Source: Lysinibacillus sp. G4S2 (GTDB taxonomy: Bacteria > Bacillota > Bacilli > Bacillales_A > Planococcaceae). Taken from it: a DNA stretch of 64,000 bases. Below the pieces are notes generated by a model. It did no database searches and was not told the origin of the DNA. It was given only the letters and a program-made list of their open reading frames with translations. The translations under genes were made by a program, and so were the position numbers. This document shows positions 39,228 to 48,547 of this stretch, in pieces. Numbering within the stretch: the first letter of the stretch is position 1; each line of letters starts with the position of its first letter. The stretch is taken from contig NZ_JAUCFJ010000002.1 of the NCBI RefSeq assembly GCF_030348505.1, positions 2,112,001-2,176,000 of the forward strand, written 5' to 3'.

Positions 39228-39773
39228 TTGATAATAAATAGCCAAGAATTTAATGTAAATGAACTCCAATATACAATTAGATCTGCCAAAATAGAAGATG
39301 CCGAAGCTTTATCTGCAATAAGGTTACAACTTGATGGAGAAACGGAAAACTTTGATCGAGAACAAGGGGAAGCTCTTATCGATACAAAAGGTTTTGAGCA
39401 GATCATTAGGGTTGACACAGAAAGTCCAAGGAATTTGTGTTTAGTAGCAGTAGTTGATAATCGCATCGTCGGATTTTCTAGATGTGAGGGGTCTCCATTA
39501 AAAAGATTTGCTCATAAAGTAGAATTTGGCGTAGGGGTATTAAAGGAGTTTTGGCGCTATGGGATAGGGAAAAATTTCTTAAAAGCATCGATAGAGTGGG
39601 CTGACGCTAATGACATTAAAAAAATAGCCCTGAATGTTGTAGAGACAAATGACAAAGCGATTTTACTTTATAAAAAACTAGGCTTTGAAATTGAAGGCGT
39701 TTTAAAAAATGATAAGATCCTTTCAGATGGCAACTATTATAATACGATTGTCATGGGAAGAATTGTGAAATGA
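39228..39773 (+). CDS. GNAT family N-acetyltransferase
   Basis: A 181-residue GNAT protein. The acetyl-CoA loop is LKEFWRYGIGKNFLKAS and the C-terminal strand pattern is IALNVVETNDKAILLYKKLGFEIEG, typical of RimJ/RimL-like or SpeG-like enzymes. TTG is the start, with AGAGAGG upstream. It probably shares a transcript with the cysteine hydrolase before it; the substrate is unknown. Confidence 0.82.
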   Translation: MIINSQEFNVNELQYTIRSAKIEDAEALSAIRLQLDGETENFDREQGEALIDTKGFEQIIRVDTESPRNLCLVAVVDNRIVGFSRCEGSPLKRFAHKVEFGVGVLKEFWRYGIGKNFLKASIEWADANDIKKIALNVVETNDKAILLYKKLGFEIEGVLKNDKILSDGNYYNTIVMGRIVK

Positions 39774-39837
39774 AATAAACCTAGTTAAGCGAAAGATGAA
39801 ATGACCAAAAAAGTTAGACTTTGAATTTAGTCATGTA

Positions 39838-39874
39838 AAAAACTGCACCGCCAATAATGGGGGTGCAGTTTATT
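39838..39874. terminator. bidirectional terminator
   Basis: AACTGCACC pairs with GGTGCAGTT, flanked by A-rich and T-rich ends, between converging GNAT and CHAT-like genes. Confidence 0.85.
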
Positions 39875-40432
39875 TTATGATAAATAAAGATGATACATTG
39901 CAGTTTCATCATCCAAAGATTTTGCAATTTCAAATGCTTCTTGTTGATTTTTTTTATTGTTAATTATTTCATACATAAATCGAATTAAAAACAATAAATT
40001 TGCATTACCATCTATGTAATCATCAGGCCCCATATATGAATGACAACCGCATTTTAGAAATGCTGAAGCTAATTGTTCAACACCTAATGTACAGCCTGCT
40101 GCGATAACTTTTACATCATTCAATTTTGAATAACGTTTTACTTCTTCTGCACCAAAAAATTCTCCTCTTGGCTCGTCGGCTTCATAATCCTCATCATCCA
40201 GTTCAGGTATACAAAATCTTCCTTCATCGCCATGGAAATATAAAATCAAATAATCCATTTTCTCTACTCGATCTTCTCCAGAAAGAACATCCACCAAATC
40301 ATTTGGTCTTCCACCTATCCAATGAATGTTAACTCTTGCTCCAAAGTACTCAAGTGCTGAACGCAAAGCAAATGCCGCCCCGTCACAATCTGGGCCAACA
40401 GCTAAACTAACATATAATTCTGGTTTACTCAT
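39875..40432 (-). CDS. stand-alone clan-CD (caspase/CHAT-like) protein
   Basis: A 185-residue protein whose start at 40432 follows AAGAGGTT. A hydrophobic strand leads into His67-Gly (DYLILYFHGDEG) and a second leads into Cys114 (DVKVIAAGCTLG), the His-Gly and Cys order of clan-CD peptidases. The following ASAFLKCGCHSYMGPDDYID and YEIINNKKNQQEAFEIAKSL segments match the tail of CHAT domains. The family usually has TPR or other partner domains; this copy has none. It may be a peptidase or an inactive sensor. The assignment rests on motif order and predicted strands only. Confidence 0.6.
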   Translation of the reverse strand: MSKPELYVSLAVGPDCDGAAFALRSALEYFGARVNIHWIGGRPNDLVDVLSGEDRVEKMDYLILYFHGDEGRFCIPELDDEDYEADEPRGEFFGAEEVKRYSKLNDVKVIAAGCTLGVEQLASAFLKCGCHSYMGPDDYIDGNANLLFLIRFMYEIINNKKNQQEAFEIAKSLDDETAMYHLYLS

Positions 40433-40459
40433 TAAATAACCTCTTTTCTTTATAACCAT

Positions 40460-40950
40460 TTATTCGAAATATTGGTTTAAATTATATTGTAGGATTCTAG
40501 AAGTTACTTTTCAAATTTTCACCTTGCCTTGAAGGCCACGAACTAAATCATAGTACATGACATAGTATAGAAATGAAACATTTATAAAAAAGGATGATGT
40601 ATATACATGTCATTGATGTTATTGTGAGTATTTCAGTAAAAAAAACTGGTATCCTTCCCTGTGTCGGCGAAATAACTGACAGCTGGGACGATGTTGTTTG
40701 GGACATTGATCGTTGGGAGAATGACGGAGGTAGAAGTGTTGATACATGACTTGGCTACGGCCGTTGAATGAAAAATTTTTTTGTATTGAGAGGGAGGCAA
40801 GCCTGTCTCCCTTAAAAATTTGTACGGACACCAATCAAATAAAAACTTACGACCTTTGTTTGTAGATGAATTTCCAAAAAATATAATATTTGATAAGAAA
40901 GTTGAAACTATTTTCCTTGTATAGCGTATTAAATAATAGAACACTAGGAG
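40460..40950. other. intergenic region with possible decayed gene
   Basis: No intact gene. A stretch around 40680-40765 reads LTAGTMLFGTLIVGRMTEVE in one frame, like a piece of a membrane protein, but stops and shifts occur on both sides. I treat it as uncertain decayed sequence. Confidence 0.35.
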
Positions 40951-40959
40951 GTGAAATTT

Positions 40960-41537
40960 TTGGAAGAAAAAATGCATGGAAAACAAAAAAGTGAGCTCTT
41001 TGAATGGGTAAAAGCAATTGCGTTTGCTCTAGTGGTTACGTTTGTAGTGAAGCAGTTCTTATTTACGCCAGTACTTGTTAAAGGTGCTTCTATGATGCCG
41101 ACACTTGAAGACCAAGATCGTGTGATTGTTAACAAAATTGGTCCAAAGTTTAAGTCATATGATCGCTTTGACATTGTTGTTGTTGAAATGGATGAAGAAA
41201 CAAACTATATTAAGCGAATCATTGGTTTACCAGGAGATAAGATCGAGTATAAGGACGATCAATTATACATAAACGGTGAGAAGTACAATGAACCTTATTT
41301 AGACCAATACAAAAATAAATTAAGGATACTGGGACACTTACATATGATTTTACATTAGATCAAAATTTAGGTGAAACTACCGTACCAGAAGCGCATTACT
41401 TTGTATTAGGCGATAATCGTCGTATAAGTAATGATAGTAGAAATCCTGAGGTTGGGTTCATCCCTGAAGAAAAAATAATGGGGACAACCAGTATCATCTG
41501 TTGGCCGATGGAACATATTGACTTAAGCTTTAACTAA
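40960..41537 (+). pseudogene. signal peptidase I, interrupted by a frameshift
   Basis: TTG 40960 follows AGGAGGTG at eight bases. The N-terminal membrane anchor (WVKAIAFALVVTFVVKQFLF), Ser44 in VKGASMMPTL and the catalytic lysine in NYIKRIIGLPGD are intact. One base appears to be missing near 41321-41326: the frame ends at 41358, while a frame one base away continues with TYDFTLDQNLGETTVP and the signature VLGDNRRISNDSR down to the stop at 41535-41537. The full protein would be about 192 residues, normal for SipS/SipT-type enzymes. It may be a true pseudogene or a sequence error. Confidence 0.85.
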
Positions 41538-41581
41538 ATTGAACCTCAAAGTTTAAAAACTCAATAAAGATAATAATCATG

Positions 41582-41609
41582 ACCACTCTACAAATGAGTG
41601 GTTTTTTTG
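41582..41609 (+). terminator. rho-independent terminator
   Basis: ACCACTC pairs with GAGTGGT and is followed by TTTTTT, downstream of the signal peptidase gene. Confidence 0.85.
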
Positions 41610-41766
41610 TATTGTCATTTGTTTAATCAACAGCTGTGGAAACAAACGCACCTAGCGTCTTATTTCACTGATGAAAAATATAATTAGCTTTATGCAATAT
41701 ATATATTGCTAAAAGACAGATATTCTGTATAATATAAATTATAAAATAAGGGGAGGTAAAATATTG

Positions 41767-42318
41767 ATGTTTGGAAAAAGTAAACACGTTGATGAACGAG
41801 TTATAAATCAGCAAAATAAAATTTACAGAGAGATTAATTACATTGTCTTATTAGTATGTTCAATATCGATCCTAATAAAGTCCATTACAATGGGAGCGCC
41901 CTCACAAAATGTATTAACAGAGTTGTTGATTTTAATAATCATATCAGTATATTATTCTGTTAGAGTAGCTTATCTCGGCATATTTACAGATGAAGTAGAG
42001 ATTCACGACAGTACAAGTAAAATTAAATTAAGTACTAAATATATTATTTCTGGAGTGTCTATTGGCATGATTGTTGCTATTATTATGGGTGTTAACAGTG
42101 CATTCAACTATGCAGAAAGCACTCCACAAGCAATATATTTTTTCTTTATGGTATTTTTTGTATCACTGTTCATGTATTCTTCATTTATTGCCGGAATTTT
42201 AATTTTATTTTATGGGCTTGCTAAAAAGAAAAGTGATCGAGTTATTCAAAGAATGTTAGAAGATGAAGATAGTGGTGATAAAGGTGAAAAACATACGTTT
42301 GAAAATGGCTCGAATTGA
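41767..42318 (+). CDS. four-helix membrane protein (DUF6773-like)
   Basis: A 183-residue protein with a short polar N-terminus, four membrane helices and a charged C-terminal tail. The pattern, and the overlap with a small Xre-type regulator gene downstream, match a common Bacillales pair (DUF6773-like membrane protein plus YozG/YvaO-like regulator). AAGGGGAGG lies before ATG 41767. The function is unknown. Confidence 0.7.
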   Translation: MFGKSKHVDERVINQQNKIYREINYIVLLVCSISILIKSITMGAPSQNVLTELLILIIISVYYSVRVAYLGIFTDEVEIHDSTSKIKLSTKYIISGVSIGMIVAIIMGVNSAFNYAESTPQAIYFFFMVFFVSLFMYSSFIAGILILFYGLAKKKSDRVIQRMLEDEDSGDKGEKHTFENGSN

Positions 42319-42478
42319 ACACGATTTATCACAAGGTGAATTGGCTGAAAAAGTGGGGGTCACTAGGCAAACAATCGGTTTAATTGAATTAGGAAAATAT
42401 AACCCGACGTTGAATTTATGTATTGCTATATGTAAAACTTTAAATAAAACCCTAGATGAATTGTTCTGGGAGGAGTAA
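42284..42478 (+). CDS. small Xre-family HTH regulator
   Basis: A 64-residue protein that is just a helix-turn-helix: VKNIRLKMARIEHDLSQGEL, VGVTRQTIGLIELGKYNP, then LCIAICKTLNKTLDELFWEE. The GTG at 42284 has GGTGATAAAG upstream and overlaps the previous gene by 35 bases, a sign of coupled translation. Such regulators usually control their own operon together with the membrane partner. Confidence 0.85.
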   Translation: MKNIRLKMARIEHDLSQGELAEKVGVTRQTIGLIELGKYNPTLNLCIAICKTLNKTLDELFWEE

Positions 42479-42571
42479 ATTGTGGTCAATATAGGATACT
42501 AACTTGGTAAAGATTCAGTGATATCCAAGGATTAGTTCAAGATGTAAAAAACTCGTGTTATTCTTTATCGA

Positions 42572-42608
42572 AGAGGCTATCGACTAAACAGATAGTCTCT
42601 TTTATTCT
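42572..42608 (+). terminator. rho-independent terminator
   Basis: AGAGGCTATC pairs with GATAGTCTCT across a nine-base loop, followed by TTTATTCTTT. Confidence 0.85.
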
Positions 42609-42684
42609 TTGGAATTTTAGTTACGCCCAAAATAAAAAAGATTGAAGCAATTTGCTCCAACCTGCTATTTTCTCACGAATGAGC

Positions 42685-43278
42685 TTAATCATTTAATCCC
42701 TTACCATCAAGAATTTGCTGTGTGCATTTTTCAATTCTTGACACGCGAGTTTTGGATTGTTTAGGCTGAGAAAAATGTAGAATGTATGCTCTCTGCCTTC
42801 CTGGCGTCAACTCTTCAAAAGCAGTTTTTAATGCAGGCATTTCATTGAATTTATTGTGAAGTTCATCAGGGATAATGTATTCCTTATGCTCTTTCATTGG
42901 CACTTCTAAACCTGCTTTTTCAACTTCAATGGCTTCATTAATATAGTCTTTAATGATCGTTTCCATTGCAACTATTTCTTGAACATTGGTGAACCGAATT
43001 TGGCGCGCTGCTTGTACATTTTCCGTTTGTTGGATTAGTATCCCCTGGGCATCCTTTAACAGGGCACCTTTGTGAAACAGAAGCGCACAATACTCCTTAA
43101 ATCCATGTATTAACACAATGTTTTTTTCCTCTAACGTGTAACAAGGATGCATCCACTTGAATTCTTCGGTCAGCTCACAGTCAAGAACGATATTTCTCAA
43201 TGCCGAATATTCTTCCTGCCACTTTTTAGCTTTACTTAAAAATTCATCAACCTTTGGATTCGTTCTACTATTTGTCAT
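42685..43278 (-). CDS. YdeI-like protein (DUF1801 / OmdA type)
   Basis: A 197-residue cytoplasmic protein. The N-terminal half carries a DUF1801-type pattern (EFKWMHPCYTLEEKNIVLIHGF) and the C-terminal half the YdeI helical segment (FEELTPGRQRAYILHFSQPK, then R-I-E-K-C). ATG 43278 follows AGAGGGGTG. The family is common in Bacillales; its function is not settled. Confidence 0.8.
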   Translation of the reverse strand: MTNSRTNPKVDEFLSKAKKWQEEYSALRNIVLDCELTEEFKWMHPCYTLEEKNIVLIHGFKEYCALLFHKGALLKDAQGILIQQTENVQAARQIRFTNVQEIVAMETIIKDYINEAIEVEKAGLEVPMKEHKEYIIPDELHNKFNEMPALKTAFEELTPGRQRAYILHFSQPKQSKTRVSRIEKCTQQILDGKGLND

Positions 43279-43342
43279 CAAGGAACACCCCTCTACAATT
43301 TTTTAATTACTCTAATCGATTTATAATAAAACATTAATTAGT

Positions 43343-44600
43343 CACGCGTGTTGATTATCTAATTTCTTCCAATAAAAATTATACAAAAAGAGAGATTCTC
43401 ATGTAAAATGTTAGTTACTACACAAACAATTACGAAATGAGGAATCTCTCTTGAACAAGAATAACACGATTTTTACACTCATTCAAACCTTTCTTTCAGA
43501 GGAAGAATGGCAATCAATCTTAAGCGAATTCGGTTATGTAGAAACAGCACGAAAATGTACAGTTCCCACGCTCATTTCGTATTTAATTGGTGCTGCCACG
43601 AACGAGTGGAAAAGTTTACGCCACGCAGCGGATGTGGGTCCAAGTAACGGTCTTGTTTCGGTGAATCATTCATCGCTTTCTAAACATTTAAAGGCACTTG
43701 ATTATGGCATCATCAAACGAATTTTTGAAGTGATTGTCGGGAAGCTCAACCGTGCAGCTCGTCGTAAATTGAAATTGCCGAAAAGATTATTAGCCGTTGA
43801 TTCAACTACCATTACAGTAGGCAAAACAAGATTACCTTGGGCTGTCTATCACGGCGAACGTTCAGGAATCAAATTACATGTTAGTTTTACTAATGAAACT
43901 GCGATGCCCTTAAAAGTCGTAGAAACAACCGGTTTAAAACATGATGGTCCCATTGGCGAATTCCTTGAAGATAAAAGGTTTATCCTCGTTTGTGACCGTG
44001 CCTACTTTTCTATTGATAAAGTCGATCGCTACCTGAAAGAATATCAACATTTTGTGTTACGTTTAAAAGACAATGTGCAATTAAATCGCAAAAAATCGCT
44101 CCAAGGTAGTCGTACCAACGATTCCAATGTGACAGCTGATTTTACTTGTACGCTTGGGACGCCACAAAAACAAACGAAAAAACGCCATCGTGTCGTTCAA
44201 TTCATAGATCATGAAGATAAAGAAATACGTGTCGTGACAAGTTTAATGGATATCACCGCTGAAGAAATTGCCAACATGTATAAGTCACGTTGGGCGATTG
44301 AAAATTTTTTCCGTTGGATTAAACAAAACTTGAACGTACCTGTTCTATTCGGAACAACAAAAAATGCTGTATTCAATCAGCTATTCGTAGCCCTTATTGC
44401 CTATGTTTGTTTGAAATTTCTTCATACACAAGGGAATAAGAAAAATAATATCAAACCCTTATCATTCGTAGGTTTTACACGGATGTTTCTTTGTGCTGCC
44501 CTGCCAATAGAATGGCGAATCAGGGTGAAAGAAATCCTGGTGTTTCATTGGAACATAAATCATTCAACTACTGTATAATTTTGGTTAATCAACACGTGTG
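43343..44600 (+). mobile_element. IS4-type insertion sequence with 15-bp inverted ends
   Basis: One transposase gene lies between CACGCGTGTTGATTA (43343-43357) and TAATCAACACGTGTG (44586-44600), inverted and matching at 14 of 15 bases. A second inverted pair, AAAATTATAC (43375-43384) and GTATAATTTT (44573-44582), is closer to the gene and might be the true IS tip; in that case the outer pair would belong to a dispersed repeat into which the IS jumped. I could not define a target duplication with certainty. Confidence 0.75.
43451..44578 (+). CDS. IS4 family transposase
   Basis: A 375-residue DDE transposase. The first aspartate is in LLAVDSTTITVG, the second in FILVCDRAYFS, and the glutamate in the IS4 signature YKSRWAIENFFRWIKQ. 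It appears intact. TTG is the start, directly behind GAGGAATCTCTC. It is the only transposase gene in the window. Confidence 0.92.
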   Translation: MNKNNTIFTLIQTFLSEEEWQSILSEFGYVETARKCTVPTLISYLIGAATNEWKSLRHAADVGPSNGLVSVNHSSLSKHLKALDYGIIKRIFEVIVGKLNRAARRKLKLPKRLLAVDSTTITVGKTRLPWAVYHGERSGIKLHVSFTNETAMPLKVVETTGLKHDGPIGEFLEDKRFILVCDRAYFSIDKVDRYLKEYQHFVLRLKDNVQLNRKKSLQGSRTNDSNVTADFTCTLGTPQKQTKKRHRVVQFIDHEDKEIRVVTSLMDITAEEIANMYKSRWAIENFFRWIKQNLNVPVLFGTTKNAVFNQLFVALIAYVCLKFLHTQGNKKNNIKPLSFVGFTRMFLCAALPIEWRIRVKEILVFHWNINHSTTV

Positions 44601-44838
44601 TTAATTAGTATCATGTCTAGCTAAAAAAACACTCTAATTTTGTTTTACATTATTATGCTCATGACCATAACTAGGTGTTTTATTAGCCGCTTCGCTTGCG
44701 CTCTAGTGTCTCATCTGGGACGCTGATGCCCAGAACTTTTGGTGATGAGCCATTATTATATTTTTGTTGGTAGAATATTATATTACTAGTATATAATACA
44801 AATTGATTATGTTTAGTAAAATTAAGCTGAGGAGGAGA

Positions 44839-45657
44839 ATGATGAAAAAATTATTTATTATGTTACTAGCAGCATTTGTATTTGCAACAGTAAATGCAAC
44901 AAAATCAGAAGCAAAAGTGATGTATGATGGAGCAGAAATTGTCAAAGGGCAAACAGGGAAAATGACCTTTAATAAAGATGTAAAAGTGTACAAGAAAAAC
45001 GTCAATGGAAAGTTTGAATCGATGTTAGTTAAAAAGGGAAACTATTTCCGCGTATATAATATCGAAAAATACAATGGACAAACGTATTATTGGATGAGCT
45101 CTGGTTATCGTGTACAAGCCACAAATTTAACAGTATTTATGGCGATTCCATTTGAACAGCGTGTACAATTTTATGATAACCCAGCATATTTGTGGATAAA
45201 TAGAGATAAACCATTTAAATCATTTTACATGGAAGATGATAGTTCGGGGACTCATACACATTCCTATTACACGTATTTAAATAATTGGGGAGATTTTAAA
45301 ATTGAACAAGGAGAGCTTGTCCATACCTATGATATGGGTTTTATAGGTGGCGGTATTGAAAGAAATAAAATTGATTCAACAGACATTCTAATAATAGAAC
45401 CTCAACCTGTTAATACGGATACATTATTTATTGTAACAAAGGATACAGTGCAGCATATAAAACCATATCTAATCAACAATAATGATTATTATCAAAGAAT
45501 TGCTGGTCAATTGAAAGCAGGAACCGTTCTAAAAAGTGAAGGTTTTAAAATTGGTAACTATTACGCGGTGAATTTAATTGAACCAGAACCAGAGTTTTAC
45601 ACCCGAACATTTTTCATACCTCAAAGCTATGTAATTGAAAAATCTTTAGAGAATTAA
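44839..45657 (+). CDS. secreted protein, tandem paralogue 1
   Basis: A 272-residue protein with a signal peptide (KKLFIMLLAAFVFATVNA...), cleaved near KSEA. The mature part begins KVMYDGAEIVKGQTGKMTF and has repeated beta-strand patterns like bacterial SH3 modules (VKVYKKNVNGKFESMLVKKG). GGAGGAG precedes ATG 44839/44842. The paralogue at 46321 is nearly identical over the first 50 residues and then diverges, which suggests duplication followed by change of the exposed part. A secreted cell-wall role is likely; the exact function is unknown. Confidence 0.8.
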   Translation: MMKKLFIMLLAAFVFATVNATKSEAKVMYDGAEIVKGQTGKMTFNKDVKVYKKNVNGKFESMLVKKGNYFRVYNIEKYNGQTYYWMSSGYRVQATNLTVFMAIPFEQRVQFYDNPAYLWINRDKPFKSFYMEDDSSGTHTHSYYTYLNNWGDFKIEQGELVHTYDMGFIGGGIERNKIDSTDILIIEPQPVNTDTLFIVTKDTVQHIKPYLINNNDYYQRIAGQLKAGTVLKSEGFKIGNYYAVNLIEPEPEFYTRTFFIPQSYVIEKSLEN

Positions 45658-46320
45658 GGTGCAAAATGTTTTTATTCCTAAGTTAAACGTAAGGTTTAGT
45701 TGTAGTTGCTACATTCGATCATCCTCCAAGTTTATGGTAATTGATAATTTCAGTCACAGTGCTATATGTTAATATGCTTATTAAACTAAAAATAGAAGCA
45801 TTTAATAGTTTTTATGAAAAAGCATCCGCTCCAGTAGATGCTTTTTTGTGCTGCTATTCCTCGTTTTCTACCAAAGTACATTACACAACGCTCCTAAATT
45901 ATGTCGTTGGTATTGTATAGTAGTTTCATTATACAGACGACGAACGGTTTCTTTTTTTAACTATGCCATTTCAGTACACTTACTAATCGAAAGACCTCTT
46001 TCATCGAGAACTTCCTTTTCATTTAATGGAGTAATAGCTATCTTCGTATTAACAAAAAAACACTTACATCAAACAATAAAATTAACAATGAGTTTATTAA
46101 AAAACAATCGTAAAATGTTGCTATGAAGCTTTCTATCAAGTTTCAATCAATAAGTAATAGACCATGTAATTTAGAGAATTGGCTTGAATGGTAGATGCAT
46201 GAAGTTATGTTATGGAAAAACACACTATTTTTGTTTGGTTTTTGACATCCTTAATTTCTATTGATAAAATATTACGTTCTTAGTATATAATGCTAATTAA
46301 TTATCAATACGAGGAGGAGA
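45658..46320. other. spacer between secreted paralogues
   Basis: It holds a terminator (45817-45847), then AT-rich sequence. A block at about 46164-46220 recurs at 47552-47610, marking the tandem duplication. A box TAGTATATAAT about 30 bases before the GGAGGAG ribosome site of the second gene is also present upstream of the first gene, so the promoter was duplicated too. An open frame at 45848 has no ribosome site and is not supported. Confidence 0.6.
45817..45847 (+). terminator. rho-independent terminator
   Basis: AAAAGCATC pairs with GATGCTTTT across a ten-base loop with a T-run, downstream of paralogue 1. Confidence 0.85.
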
Positions 46321-47097
46321 ATGATGAAAAAATTATTTATTTTGTTACTAGCAGCATTTGTATTTGCAGTAGTAAATCCAACAAAATCAGAAGCAAAAGT
46401 GATGTATGATGGAGCAGAAGTTGTAAAAGGGCAAACAGGAAAAATGACCTTTAAAAAAGACATCAAGGTATATAAGCAAAATTCAAATGGTACATTTGAT
46501 TCGTTAGTGGTTAAGCGAAATAACTTTTTTAGAACGTATGATATTGAGAAATATGATGGAAAAACATTCTATCAAATGGGGCAATATCGGGTACAAGCAA
46601 CCGATTTAGTGGTTTTTAAAGAAGTACCGATCGATATTCGTGCATCTTTCTATAACAATCCAGCCTATGTCATGATTAATCATAAGGGCTTGAAATTTGA
46701 AGGAGTGTATAGCCTTGAATATGGTGAACTTTTAACAGTTGGAAAACGAGAAGATGCTTGCAGACCACAAATATTTGTAGTTTCTATTGGGAAGGGTAAA
46801 TTAAATTACTATCTATGTGCTGGAGATATTGAAGGAGAGGATGTAATTACTCCTGGTATTCTTGATAGCACTGATATTCGAATTTTTGAAAAGATAATAA
46901 GAAATAAAGGCTCGTATATATTGACAGAAGATACAGAACAATACAGTGGTCCGATGATAACAAAATACCATGGGGAAGAGTTGAAAGGAACTGTCTTTTA
47001 TTCACCAGGAATTGAGATAAATGGATATTTGATGGTGGGAGATGTGAATTTTGGTTTTATTCCAGCAAACCTACTGAAGCCAGTGGATGGTAAGTGA
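46321..47097 (+). CDS. secreted protein, tandem paralogue 2
   Basis: A 258-residue secreted paralogue of the protein at 44839. The signal peptide (KKLFILLLAAFVFAVVNP) and first mature block (KVMYDGAEVVKGQTGKMTFK) are almost the same; later parts diverge and include SGPMITKYHGEELKGTVFYS and GIEINGYLMVGDVNFGFIPA. It has its own copy of the upstream promoter-like block and GGAGGAG. Confidence 0.8.
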   Translation: MMKKLFILLLAAFVFAVVNPTKSEAKVMYDGAEVVKGQTGKMTFKKDIKVYKQNSNGTFDSLVVKRNNFFRTYDIEKYDGKTFYQMGQYRVQATDLVVFKEVPIDIRASFYNNPAYVMINHKGLKFEGVYSLEYGELLTVGKREDACRPQIFVVSIGKGKLNYYLCAGDIEGEDVITPGILDSTDIRIFEKIIRNKGSYILTEDTEQYSGPMITKYHGEELKGTVFYSPGIEINGYLMVGDVNFGFIPANLLKPVDGK

Positions 47098-47141
47098 GGT
47101 TTTAAAAATTAAACCTTAAAAGAGAAATGTGCTTGCGTTCC

Positions 47142-47334
47142 GAGCTAACAGAGAAGACAGGAGCGCAACTGAGTCCAGTTAAAGGATACGTTGTAGATTG
47201 GGATAACAGAATTTATTTAAAGGAAATTTTTATCGATAGGTATTGAAATTAATGGTTGTCAATATGTAAAGAATGAATTTGATTCGTTAGCTAGCTATTT
47301 TTTAAGCAAGTTAGAGATAAATGATAGATTATGA
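47142..47334 (+). pseudogene. remnant of a third secreted paralogue
   Basis: In one frame ELTEKTGAQLSPVKG to KEIFIDRY, in another (from 47239) GIEINGCQYVKNEF to the stop at 47332-47334. Both resemble the C-terminal part of paralogue 2 (ILTEDTEQYSGP..., GIEINGYLMVG...). The N-terminal part is gone and one frameshift is visible near 47238. A terminator follows. Confidence 0.65.
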
Positions 47335-47337
47335 ATT

Positions 47338-47373
47338 ATAGCTCTCTTAATTTTTGTTAAGAGGGCTATTTTA
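47338..47373 (+). terminator. rho-independent terminator
   Basis: TAGCTCTCTTA pairs with TTAAGAGGGCTA (one G-T pair), followed by TTTTA, just after the paralogue remnant. Confidence 0.8.
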
Positions 47374-47612
47374 TATGGTTGGTTGACATATGGATAGGAT
47401 GTTTGTCGATGTCTTAGGCTTAGCTGAATAAACGATAAAAGATGGGACTCCTAATTGTAAGACATAGTTATTTTATTAGTCAGCGGTTTGGGCATGTGTA
47501 TTGGACTCATGCCTTTAATTTTGCCTTAATTCGTTTGGTATTGTAATACGTTATGTGATTTAGAGAATTGGCTGGAATGGTAGATGGGTGAAATTATATT
47601 ATGGGAAAACAG

Positions 47613-47967
47613 GCCTGTTGATTAGGAAAAAATAGGTTTATTATTGATCGATGAAAGGGTTTTTCTTGTTGCTAATTAGTGTCGAGCCCTAAAATAGAAT
47701 CGCTAAAGCTACTTTCGTTCGTTTTATAGGAAAACTTTGAAGATTTATCGAAACAAAATCGCTCTTTATCGAAACTATTTGAGCTTTTATCGAAATAAAA
47801 TCTCATTTTATCGAAACTATTTGGGCTTTTATCGAAAAACAAGCTCTTTCTATCAAAGAAATCAACCACATGTTATGATGAAGAGCTTGTTGCGTAGGGC
47901 TACTCGACGCTCGCCCGTAGCGAAAATCAGCCTCTTCGAATGTATAAATGGTTAATCGACACACCTG
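47613..47967. repeat. dispersed intergenic repeat element, copy 2
   Basis: The element begins GGCCTGTTGATTAGG and ends TTAATCGACACACC, inverted ends related to those around the IS4 element. The interior is more than 90% the same, by eye, as the copy at 53454-53906 and lies in the same direction; a GC-rich segment present in that copy is missing here. It contains 21-bp array D1. Confidence 0.85.
47723..47869. repeat. 21-bp-period array D1 (TTTATCGAAA core)
   Basis: Five units of exactly 21 bp start TTTATCGAAA at 47744, 47765, 47786, 47807 and 47828. The second half of the unit alternates between two types (CAAAATCGCTC-like and CTATTTGAGCT-like). A decayed unit precedes (TTTATAGGAAA, 47723) and another follows (TCTATCAAAG, 47849). 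Confidence 0.93.
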
Positions 47968-48547
47968 ATATCAAAATTAAATAACTGTATTATCACCATT
48001 ATGTAATCCATAAAAATAAATTTTATTATATCGAAGTATGATAGTCAATTAATTATAAAAATTTTCTTTTGTGGTGAAAATTAACATTATTCTTTTGTAT
48101 AGACAAATTTGAAATAGGATAATAATTTAATCCGGCGAAACTTTAGCTAGATAACAATTTAAATAATTAAAGTGTCCATCTCTAAAAATTGAAAATAGTT
48201 AAATGGATAAACAACTTTCCAAATGTGTTTATAAAACAAAGTGATCCTATCTGAGGTATGCATAAAGTTTTGTTTCTTCTTAGATATGTATACTATTCAA
48301 GTATTCAAAAATAAAAAAGATTTTTAAAAAAATTCTTGATATTCAGAGCTGTTTTTGTTTTCTTCAGATAACTTAAGTTTATTTTTCAAAAAAACAAGAA
48401 AGTTTTATTAAAAATGACAGAAAATCGAACGTGGAAAAAAATGGTTTTCGGCTGAGGGTTGTTGTGATATTGTAAAAAATAGTAAAAGAGGGAGGGGGGA
48501 AAGGAATATAAATTTATGAAAACAGATACTGGAGGAAGGGTTGCTTT
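47968..48547. other. AT-rich leader of the diaminopropionate cluster
   Basis: About 580 bases without a gene between the repeat element and the permease gene. It should hold the cluster promoter. I see no known riboswitch and no operator I can name. GGAGGAAGGG at 48531-48540 serves the permease start. Confidence 0.5.

Noticed and set aside
45848-46126. 92-codon plus-strand frame
   Set aside because: It starts inside the T-run of a terminator and lacks a ribosome site; the sequence is spacer between the paralogues.
47968-48547. Possible riboswitch before the permease gene
   Set aside because: The long leader invited a search, but I found no T-box, SAM, lysine or other conserved core and no terminator/antiterminator pair.
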